From assembly GCA_934667465.1 (NCBI GenBank), contig CAKUMG010000010.1, positions 1 to 21,713 of the forward strand: a DNA stretch of 21,713 nt, in the 5' to 3' direction. The notes under the pieces are model-generated. The model saw nothing but the letters and a program-made list of their open reading frames with translations. It was not told where the DNA came from and did no database searches. This document shows positions 15,222 through 21,713 of the stretch, piece after piece. The DNA comes from an uncultured Actinoplanes sp. (GTDB lineage: Bacteria; Actinomycetota; Actinomycetes; Mycobacteriales; Micromonosporaceae). Within the stretch, counting starts at the first letter, position 1, and each line of letters starts with the position of its first letter. Made by a program: the position numbers and the translations under genes.

Positions 15222-17408
15222 GTGAAACGTGCTGCCGGTGCCGTGCTGATCCTCGCCGCGGCGTTGATATCCGTCCCAGGCCAGCCGGCTGCAGCCGCGG
15301 CGGAGGTGGAACAGATCGTCAACGGGGGGTTCGACGGCGGCACGGCGCCGTGGTGGTTCAGCTCCGGCGACATCGAGCTGCGCGACGGCCGCGCCTGCGT
15401 CGCCGTGCCCGGCGGGACCGTCAACAAGTGGGACGTGTCGATCGGGCAGAACGACATCTCGCTCGTCGCCGGCGAGACCTACCGCTACTCGTTCCGCGCC
15501 GTCGCGTCGCCCGAGGCGCATGTGCCCCGCGCGATCGTCGGGCTGTCCGTGGCGCCGTACGACACGTATTTCGAGGCCTCGCCGACCGTGACCGTGTCCG
15601 GCGACAGCTACACGTACACGTTCACCTCCGCGGTGACGACCGACCAGGCGCAGGTGGCGCTGCAGCTCGGCGGCAGCGCCGACCCGTGGGAGTTCTGCCT
15701 CGACGACGTGTCGCTGCTGGGAGGCGTGCCGCCGGAGGTGTACGAGCCCGACACCGGCCCTCGCGTGCGGGTGAACCAGGTCGGCTATCTGCCCGACGGA
15801 CCCAAGCGCGCGACCCTGGTCACTGAGAAGACGACCCCGGTCGGCTGGCAGGTCGCCGACAGCAAGGGTCGCGTGAAGGCGCGGGGAACCACCGTCCCGC
15901 GCGGCGTGGACGTGTCGTCGGGGCAGAACGTGCACTCCATCGACATCGGCAGGCTCGGCAAGGGCGCCGGTTACACGCTGACCGCCGACGGCGAGACCAG
16001 CCGGCCGTTCGACGTGGGCAGCGCCGCGTACCTGAAGCTGCGGACCGACGCGCTCAAGTTCTTCTACACCCAGCGCAGCGGCGTGGAGATCCGGGACGAC
16101 CTCCGGCCCGGGTACGGCCGCCCGGCCGGCCACGTCGACGTCGCGCCCAACCAGGGTGACGGCGACGTGCCGTGCCAGCCCGGCGTGTGCGACTACCGGC
16201 TCGACGTCCGGGGCGGCTGGTACGACGCCGGCGACCACGGCAAGTACGTCGTCAACGGGGGCATCGCGACGTGGCAGGTGCTCAGCGCGTACGAGCGCAA
16301 TGGTGTCGCCGTCGACCTGACGATCCCGGAGAGCGGCAACCGGACGCCGGACGTGCTCGACGAAGCGCGCTGGGAGCTGGAGTTCCTGCTCAAGATGCAG
16401 GTGCCCGCCGGCAAGCCGTACGCGGGGATGGCCCACCACAAGATCCACGACGCGGCCTGGACCGGGCTGCCGCTGCTGCCGCACCTCGACCCGCAGCTCC
16501 GCGAGCTGCACCCGGTGTCCACCGCCGCGACGCTCAACCTGGCCGCGGTCGGCGCCCAGGCCGCCCGCGTCTACCGCCGCTTCGACCCGGCCTTCGCCCG
16601 CCGGGCCCTGGCCGCGGCCCGCACCGCCTATGCCGCGGCGCTGGCGAACCCGGCCCTGCTGGCGCCCGAGAGCGACGGCGTCGGCGGCGGCGCCTACAAC
16701 GACACCAAGGTCGACGACGAGTTCTACTGGGCCGCCGCCGAGCTCTACCTGACCACGGGGGAGCGGGCGTTCCGCGACGCCGTGCAGGCCTCGCCGGTGC
16801 ACACCGCCGACGTGTTCGGCACCGGCGCGTTCGACTGGGGCAACACCGCGGCCGCCGCCAAGCTGGACCTGGCGGTGCTCGGGCGGGACCGGCAGGCCCG
16901 CGACGACGTGGTCCGCGGCGCCGAGAAGTACGTCGCCGTCCAGCGGGCCCACCCCTACGGCATCCCGTACGCCCCGGCGAACAACGTCTGGGACTGGGGA
17001 TCGAGCAGCCTCATCCTCAACAACATGCAGGTCATCGCGACCGCGCACGAGCTGACCGGCCGCGCGAAGTATCGCGACGGCGTGCTCGAGGGCCTGGACT
17101 ACCTGCTCGGGCGCAACGCGCTCAACCAGAGCTACATCACCGGGTACGGCGAGGTCAGCGCGCAGAACCAGCACAGCCGCTGGTACGCCCGCCAGCTCGA
17201 CGCCGCTCTGCCGAACCCGCCCGCGGGCTCGCTCTCCGGCGGCCCGAACTCGGCCATCCAGGACCCGCTGGCGCAGAGCAAGCTGGCGGGCTGCGTCGGC
17301 CAGTTCTGCTACATCGACGACATCCAGTCCTGGTCCACCAACGAGCTCACCATCAACTGGAACAGCGCCCTGGCCTGGGTGTCCAGCTATGTGGCCCGTC
17401 AGTCCTGA
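15222..17408 (+). CDS. secreted GH9 cellulase with N-terminal CBM4-type module
   Basis: This 728-residue secreted glycoside hydrolase most likely cuts beta-1,4-glucan (endoglucanase or processive). In order: Sec signal peptide (1 to about 27), a carbohydrate-binding module of the CBM4/9 type (about 28-168), the Ig-like CelD N-terminal domain (about 180-268), and the (alpha/alpha)6 GH9 catalytic domain (about 272-725). Catalytic signatures are DAGDHGKYV (335-343, base Asp338), the NQHSRW signature (His651) and [11 protein letters not shown] with the proton donor Glu708. The start is GTG 15222 with aggagg 7 bases before it; the longer upstream frame is not coding. Residues 311-323 hold two cysteines that may form a disulfide. 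A CebR-like operator precedes the gene, so cellobiose induction is likely. Confidence 0.92.
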   Translation: MKRAAGAVLILAAALISVPGQPAAAAAEVEQIVNGGFDGGTAPWWFSSGDIELRDGRACVAVPGGTVNKWDVSIGQNDISLVAGETYRYSFRAVASPEAHVPRAIVGLSVAPYDTYFEASPTVTVSGDSYTYTFTSAVTTDQAQVALQLGGSADPWEFCLDDVSLLGGVPPEVYEPDTGPRVRVNQVGYLPDGPKRATLVTEKTTPVGWQVADSKGRVKARGTTVPRGVDVSSGQNVHSIDIGRLGKGAGYTLTADGETSRPFDVGSAAYLKLRTDALKFFYTQRSGVEIRDDLRPGYGRPAGHVDVAPNQGDGDVPCQPGVCDYRLDVRGGWYDAGDHGKYVVNGGIATWQVLSAYERNGVAVDLTIPESGNRTPDVLDEARWELEFLLKMQVPAGKPYAGMAHHKIHDAAWTGLPLLPHLDPQLRELHPVSTAATLNLAAVGAQAARVYRRFDPAFARRALAAARTAYAAALANPALLAPESDGVGGGAYNDTKVDDEFYWAAAELYLTTGERAFRDAVQASPVHTADVFGTGAFDWGNTAAAAKLDLAVLGRDRQARDDVVRGAEKYVAVQRAHPYGIPYAPANNVWDWGSSSLILNNMQVIATAHELTGRAKYRDGVLEGLDYLLGRNALNQSYITGYGEVSAQNQHSRWYARQLDAALPNPPAGSLSGGPNSAIQDPLAQSKLAGCVGQFCYIDDIQSWSTNELTINWNSALAWVSSYVARQS

Positions 17409-17953
17409 AACGCCGGCATCCCGTCGATGCTGGTCCGGTTCTTGATCCTCCGGTAGTCCACGAGCGCCGCCTCGTCGCGGCGCTCGTGGGCGCGGATCAA
17501 GAGATCACGATCGCCCTGGTACGCCATCAGCGGCACGGAATAGCCGCAGGAGTCGCTGACGCGGTGCACCTCGATGTCCACGACCGAGCGGGCGCCGTTC
17601 TTGTCGGGTGAGCCGGGGAAGAGCGCGAGCAGCTCCGCGAACGCCGGGTCGGTCCGCGGCACGACCCGGCCGGTGCCGTGCAGCCGCACGATGTTCGGCG
17701 GGCCCTCGAACGCACAGAACATCACCGTGATCCGGCCGTTCTCGTCCAGGTGCGCTTTCGTCTCCGACCCGCTGCCGTGGTAGTCGAGATAGGCCACGCG
17801 GTGCTCGCCGAGCACGGCGAACGTGCCGCCCATGCCCTTCGGCGAGACATTGACGTGCCCGTCCGGCCCGTTCGGGGCGCTCGCCACGAAGAACATCGGC
17901 TGCCGCTCGATGAACTCCCGCAGCCGCCCCGTGATCGCCTCATGCACCTTCAT
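17399..17953 (-). CDS. pyridoxamine 5'-phosphate oxidase-like split-barrel protein
   Basis: This 184-residue cytoplasmic protein belongs to the FMN-binding split-barrel superfamily. Typical features are [21 protein letters not shown] (20-40), [25 protein letters not shown] (55-79), then RLHGTGRVV (90-98). These resemble the actinobacterial pyridoxamine-oxidase-like proteins, whose members bind FMN, F420 or haem; the actual reaction is unknown. The ATG at 17953 is preferred because aagga lies 7 bases upstream; a longer frame adds 31 residues with no family match. It ends convergently, overlapping the GH9 gene by 10 bases, and is divergent from the GH51 gene. Its role is probably unrelated to glycan breakdown. 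Confidence 0.82.
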   Translation of the reverse strand: MKVHEAITGRLREFIERQPMFFVASAPNGPDGHVNVSPKGMGGTFAVLGEHRVAYLDYHGSGSETKAHLDENGRITVMFCAFEGPPNIVRLHGTGRVVPRTDPAFAELLALFPGSPDKNGARSVVDIEVHRVSDSCGYSVPLMAYQGDRDLLIRAHERRDEAALVDYRRIKNRTSIDGMPAFQD

Positions 17954-18014
17954 GCCGCCATCCTTCCTCCCGGTCCCCGCCGGGGGAAAGCATTTGCCGT
18001 CCGTAACACATCCG

Positions 18015-18043
18015 TTGACTACCGGTAACGCATCGAACATAAT
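18015..18043 (+). promoter_or_regulatory. strong promoter of the arabinan operon
   Basis: TTGACT (18015-18020) and CATAAT (18038-18043) have an optimal 17-base spacer, the clearest sigma-70-type promoter in the window. Transcription would begin near 18050. The palindrome TACCGGTA (18020-18027) overlaps the end of the -35 and may be a regulator site. Confidence 0.75.
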
Positions 18044-18061
18044 CACTGCGTTTGCGTCTTG

Positions 18062-18077
18062 TTGTTAACGCTCACAA
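18062..18077 (+). promoter_or_regulatory. lac-like operator between promoter and ribosome binding site
   Basis: TTGTTAACGCTCACAA is an imperfect palindrome centred on CG. Its right half, GCTCACAA, is the half-site of an ideal lac-type operator, so a LacI-family repressor is the likely ligand. It directly precedes ggagg (18079-18083). Confidence 0.65.
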
Positions 18078-18088
18078 CGGAGGACCTC

Positions 18089-20590
18089 ATGGAATCCGCC
18101 CGGCCGCTGCTGGGGCTGGCCACGTCCGCCCTGCTCGCCGTCGCGTCCTTCGGATCGGCCCCGGCCCACGCGGCCGCCGCCCCCGATTACCGGATCACCG
18201 TGGACAGCAGCACCCGCGGGCCGGAGATCGACGACGCCATGTACGGCATCTTCTACGAGGACATCAACTGGGCCGCCGACGGCGGGCTCTACGCCGAGCT
18301 GGTCCGCAACCGCTCGTTCGAGTTCTCCCGCGCGGACAACGCCTCCTACACCGGCCTGACCGCGTGGACCCCCACCGGCACCGGCGGGACGGCCACCACG
18401 GTCAACGACGCCGCGCGGCTCAACGAGCGCAACCGCACATACCTCAGGCTCGACCTGACCGGCGGCGGCTACGGCGTCGAGAACGCGGGCTACAACACCG
18501 GGCTGGCCGTCGAGGAGGGCGCCCGCTACGACTTCTCCGTCTGGGCCCGCACCGACAACCCCGCGGGCACCAAGCTGACCGTCACGCTGACCGGGGCGGG
18601 TCCGAGGATCATCACCGTACGCGGCGACGCGTGGCGCAAGTACCCGGTGACCCTGACCGCCGGGCAGACCCTCGACACCGCGCGCCTGGCCGTGGTCGCG
18701 ACCGGCACCGGCACCCTGCGGCTCGACGAGGTGTCCGTGTTCCCGCAGGACACCTACAAGGGCCGGGCCAACGGGCTGCGCCGCGACCTCGCGGAGAAGA
18801 TCGCGGCGCTGAAGCCGGGCTTCGTCCGCTTCCCGGGCGGCTGCCTGGTCAACACGGGCAGCCACTACGCGTACGACGAGGCGAACGGCTTCCCGCGGGC
18901 CCGCTCGTACCAGTGGAAGGACACCATCGGGCCGGTCGAGACCCGGGCGACGAACGCGAACTTCTGGGGCTACAACCAGACGTACGGGCTGGGCTACCAC
19001 GAGTACTTCCAGTTCTCCGAGGACCTCGGCGCCATGCCGCTGCCCGTGGTGCCCGCGCTGGTCACCGGCTGCGGCCAGAACCGGGCCACCGCCGACGAGG
19101 CGCTGCTGCAGCGGCACATCCAGGACACCCTGGACCTCATCGAGTACGCCAACGGGCCGGCCACCTCGACGTGGGGCGCCAAGCGGGCGCAGGCGGGCCA
19201 CCCCGAGCCGTTCGGGCTCACCCACCTCGCGGTCGGCAATGAGGAGAACCTGCCCGAGGAGTACTTCGCGAACTTCCTGAAGTTCCGGGACGCCATCGCC
19301 GCGAAACACCCCGAGATCACCGTGGTCGGCAACTCCGGGCCCGACGACCAGGGCGCCACGTTCGAGAACCTGTGGGCCAAGAACCGGGCCGCCGGCGTCG
19401 CCATGGTGGACGAGCACTACTACAACAGCCCGTCGTGGTTCCTGCAGAACAACGCGCGCTATGACGCGTACGACCGCAGTGGCCCCAAGGTCTTCCTCGG
19501 CGAATACGCGTCGCAGGACAACAAGCTGTTCAACTCGCTGGCCGAGGCGGCCTACATGACCGGGCTCGAGCGCAACGCCGACATCGTCAAGATGGCCTCG
19601 TACGCGCCGCTGCTGGCCAACATCGACAACGTCCAGTGGCGGCCGGACCTGATCTGGTTCGACAACGACGAGTCGTGGGGCTCCACCAGCTACCAGGTGC
19701 AGAAGCTGTTCATGAACAACGTCGGCGACCGGGTCGTGCCGAGCACCGCCTCCGGCAACGTGGTCCAGCCGAAGCCGATCACCGGCGCGGTCGGGCTGTC
19801 CACGTGGCGCACCGCGGCGGCGTACGACGACTTCTCCGTGACCGCCCCCGGTGGCGAGACACTGTTCAGCGACGACTTCGACGACGGCAACGCCGACGGG
19901 TGGACCCCGGTGCAGCCGCGCGGCGCGTGGTCGGTGACGAACGGCGCCTACACCCAGACCGACACTGCGGCCGAGGACACCATGGTCCAGGCGGCGACGA
20001 TCTCCGCCACCGACTACGACCTGAGCGTCAAGGCCACCAAGACCGCCGGTGACGAGGGGTTCCTGGTCGCGTTCGGGATCCAGGAGACCGGGCAGTTCTA
20101 CTGGTGGAACCTGGGCGGCTGGAACAACACCCAGGGCGCCGTCGAGAAGGGCATCACCAGCGCCAAGGAGCAGCTGCTCACCAAGCCGAACTCAGTGGAG
20201 ACCGGCCGCACCTACGACCTGCGGGTCTCCGTCCGCGGCACGCACGTCGACCTGTACCTCGACGGCGAGCTGTGGGGCAGCTTCGACGACGACAAAGTCA
20301 CCGAGCCGTTCGCGCAGGTGGTCACGCACGACACCCGTACGGGGGAACTGATCGTCAAGGTCGTCAACGCGCAGGATGCCGCCGCGCCGACCGCGATCGA
20401 CCTGGGCGACCACCGGGTCGGCTCGATCGCGCGCAAGACGGTGATCACCGGTGACCCGGCCGAGCAGAACACCCGCAGCGCCGAGCCGATCCAGCCGGTG
20501 ACCTCGCTCGTGCGCGGCGTCTCCTCCTCGTTCACGCACACGTTCGCCCCGAACTCCGTCACCTTCCTCCGTATCCCCCTTCGCTCGTGA
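18089..20590 (+). CDS. secreted GH51 alpha-L-arabinofuranosidase with inserted binding domains
   Basis: This 833-residue enzyme would release arabinofuranose from arabinan or arabinoxylan. A Sec signal (1 to about 29, ending AHA) is followed by GH51 N-terminal sequence (GIFYEDINWAADGGLYAELVRNRSFEF, 53-79), which is interrupted by a CBM4-like beta domain (about 82-218). The TIM barrel (about 225-545) has the acid/base Glu385 in GNEEN and the nucleophile Glu472 in LGEYAS. The C-terminal beta domain is split by a lectin-like insertion (about 573-755, beginning near DDFSVTAPGG and containing YWWNLGGWNN) before it resumes at GELIVKVVN. The ATG at 18089 has ggagg 5 bases upstream and gives a clean signal peptide. 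GH43 follows after 11 bases, so both form one operon. Confidence 0.92.
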   Translation: MESARPLLGLATSALLAVASFGSAPAHAAAAPDYRITVDSSTRGPEIDDAMYGIFYEDINWAADGGLYAELVRNRSFEFSRADNASYTGLTAWTPTGTGGTATTVNDAARLNERNRTYLRLDLTGGGYGVENAGYNTGLAVEEGARYDFSVWARTDNPAGTKLTVTLTGAGPRIITVRGDAWRKYPVTLTAGQTLDTARLAVVATGTGTLRLDEVSVFPQDTYKGRANGLRRDLAEKIAALKPGFVRFPGGCLVNTGSHYAYDEANGFPRARSYQWKDTIGPVETRATNANFWGYNQTYGLGYHEYFQFSEDLGAMPLPVVPALVTGCGQNRATADEALLQRHIQDTLDLIEYANGPATSTWGAKRAQAGHPEPFGLTHLAVGNEENLPEEYFANFLKFRDAIAAKHPEITVVGNSGPDDQGATFENLWAKNRAAGVAMVDEHYYNSPSWFLQNNARYDAYDRSGPKVFLGEYASQDNKLFNSLAEAAYMTGLERNADIVKMASYAPLLANIDNVQWRPDLIWFDNDESWGSTSYQVQKLFMNNVGDRVVPSTASGNVVQPKPITGAVGLSTWRTAAAYDDFSVTAPGGETLFSDDFDDGNADGWTPVQPRGAWSVTNGAYTQTDTAAEDTMVQAATISATDYDLSVKATKTAGDEGFLVAFGIQETGQFYWWNLGGWNNTQGAVEKGITSAKEQLLTKPNSVETGRTYDLRVSVRGTHVDLYLDGELWGSFDDDKVTEPFAQVVTHDTRTGELIVKVVNAQDAAAPTAIDLGDHRVGSIARKTVITGDPAEQNTRSAEPIQPVTSLVRGVSSSFTHTFAPNSVTFLRIPLRS

Positions 20591-20601
20591 GAGAGGTTCC
20601 G

Positions 20602-21627
20602 ATGACGCACCGGATCAGCCGCCGCAGCCTCATCGCCGGCACCGCGGCCGCGGCCGTCCTGGGCCCGGCCGCCGAGGCGCAGGCCGCCACCAGGCCCCCG
20701 CTCATCGCCCAGCGGGCCGACCCGTTCATCACCCCGCGGGTCGGCGGCACGTACTACTTCACCGGCTCGGTCCCCGAGTACGACCGGCTGGTGATCCGCG
20801 GCGCATCCACCCTCGCCGGCCTCGGCTCCGCTGCCGAGACCGTGGTGTGGCGCCGGCCCGCGACCGGCACGATGGGCGGCCACATCTGGGCGCCCGAACT
20901 GCACCGCATCGACAACAAGTGGTACCTCTACTTCGCCGCGGGCGACAAGAACGACGTCTTCCGGATCCGGATGTACGTGCTCGAGTCCGCCCGCGCCGAC
21001 CCCCGCGACCCGGCCGGCTGGGGCGCAACCCGCAAGATCGTGACCGAGTGGGACAGCTTCGCCCTCGACGCGACCACGTTCTCCCACCGCAACCGGCGCT
21101 ACCTGATCTGGGCGCAGAGCGAGCCCGAGATCGCCGTCAACTCCAGCCTCTACATCGCCGCGCTCAGCAACCCGTGGACCCTGGGCACCAAGCCGGTCCG
21201 GATCGCCACCCCCACCCGCAGCTGGGAGATCCAGGGCTACAAGGTCAACGAGGGCCCGGCCGTCATCATCCGCAACAACCGGGTCTACGTCGCGTTCTCG
21301 GCCAGCGCCACCGACGCCCGCTACTGCCTGGGCCTGCTCACCGCGAGCGCCGACGCCAACCTGCTCAGCAACGCCTCGTGGACCAAGAACCCGAACCCGG
21401 TCTTCGTCACCAACACCACGACCGGGCAGTACGGGCCGGGGCACAACCAGTTCACGGTCGCGGAGGACGGGGTGACCGACGTGCTGGTCTACCACGCCCG
21501 CGACTACCGGGACATCACGGGGGATCCGCTCTACGACCCGAACCGGCACACGCGGATCCAGAAGCTGACGTGGAACGCGGACGGGACGCCGAACTTCGGG
21601 ATCCCGTCGGGTGGGGCGACGTTGTAG
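20602..21627 (+). CDS. Tat-exported GH43 arabinofuranosidase/arabinanase
   Basis: This 341-residue five-bladed beta-propeller hydrolase has a twin-arginine signal (SRRSLIAG, 6-13, cleavage near AQA, 28). The three GH43 acidic residues are placed as expected: base Asp40 in RADPFI, the pKa-tuning Asp156 in ALDATTF and the acid Glu217 in VNEGPAV. GHNQF (280-284) near the end is also characteristic. The spacing resembles exo-1,5-alpha-L-arabinofuranosidases of the GH43_26 type, consistent with the GH51 partner, but xylosidase activity is not excluded. It begins 11 bases after the GH51 stop with agagg 6 bases before the ATG; an upstream GTG/ATG-like start would only spoil the signal. No binding module is attached. 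The partner uses Sec while this enzyme uses Tat. Confidence 0.9.
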   Translation: MTHRISRRSLIAGTAAAAVLGPAAEAQAATRPPLIAQRADPFITPRVGGTYYFTGSVPEYDRLVIRGASTLAGLGSAAETVVWRRPATGTMGGHIWAPELHRIDNKWYLYFAAGDKNDVFRIRMYVLESARADPRDPAGWGATRKIVTEWDSFALDATTFSHRNRRYLIWAQSEPEIAVNSSLYIAALSNPWTLGTKPVRIATPTRSWEIQGYKVNEGPAVIIRNNRVYVAFSASATDARYCLGLLTASADANLLSNASWTKNPNPVFVTNTTTGQYGPGHNQFTVAEDGVTDVLVYHARDYRDITGDPLYDPNRHTRIQKLTWNADGTPNFGIPSGGATL

Positions 21628-21652
21628 GTTCCGGCGGTCCGTGATCTTTTCG

Positions 21653-21683
21653 GCGGCGGCGCTCCTGGCCGGGGCGTCGCCGC
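21653..21683 (+). terminator. terminator hairpin after the arabinan operon
   Basis: A 10-bp stem (21653-21662 with 21674-21683, one G-U pair) and an 11-base loop lie 25 bases after the GH43 stop, preceded by ctttt. The remaining 30 bases show nothing assignable. Confidence 0.5.
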
Positions 21684-21713
21684 GTCGCGTCCGGGCGTCT
21701 CCGCGGTCACGCC

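Noticed and set aside
14208..17174. 988-codon minus-strand frame across the GH9 gene and the kinase 5' region
   Set aside because: It covers clear plus-strand GH9 motifs, and its composition is typical of an antisense shadow in high-GC DNA.

Overview
The window is about 21.7 kb of very GC-rich DNA with near-total G/C at third codon positions, GTG (and probably one CTG) starts, Tat signal peptides and tightly overlapping genes. This fits an actinomycete with a saprophytic lifestyle. A Micromonosporaceae (Actinoplanes-like) source is my best guess, inferred from gene content rather than a marker gene.

Layout. (a) 1-74 is the 3' end of an unidentified gene with a terminator hairpin behind it. 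(b) 258-5231 is a compact plus-strand operon: a membrane-anchored trypsin/HtrA-type serine protease with a Gly-Pro-Glu repeat, a MoxR AAA+ ATPase, a DUF58 protein and two membrane-anchored vWA (BatA/BatB-like) proteins, the last three joined by 2-4 base start/stop spacings or overlaps. (c) 5232-6481 holds an unrecognised protein whose frame continues upstream through an amber codon and begins in a short tandem repeat. (d) 6447-7403 (minus) is a six-TM voltage-gated channel of the bacterial sodium channel superfamily with an atypical selectivity filter. It is divergent from (e) 7706-9436, an animal-type haem peroxidase, across a 302-bp region carrying a long inverted repeat. (f) Two near-identical terminator hairpins separate the peroxidase from a convergent LacI regulator (9566-10576, minus), which is itself divergent from a Tat-exported EstA-type esterase (10729-11985). 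(g) 12.0-13.5 kb looks like a decay zone: a thiamine-diphosphate enzyme without its N-terminal domain, then an orphan C-terminal fragment. (h) 13481-14950 (minus) is an FGGY sugar kinase. (i) 15222-21627 holds the secreted glycan-degrading enzymes: a GH9 cellulase with a CebR-like operator, a convergent flavin-type split-barrel protein, then a two-gene arabinan unit (GH51 arabinofuranosidase and GH43) behind a strong promoter and a lac-like operator.

Working together. The right half reads as a plant-cell-wall polysaccharide utilisation region: exported GH9, GH51, GH43 and esterase release sugars, LacI-type repressors probably sense them, and the FGGY kinase could phosphorylate a released or derived sugar. 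The left half is a MoxR/DUF58/vWA chaperone-like system, apparently coupled to a membrane protease, whose client is unknown. The least-explained parts are the amber-interrupted gene, the channel/peroxidase divergent pair with its structured intergenic region, and the protease-MoxR-vWA operon. I saw no tRNA, rRNA, CRISPR array, transposase or phage gene.
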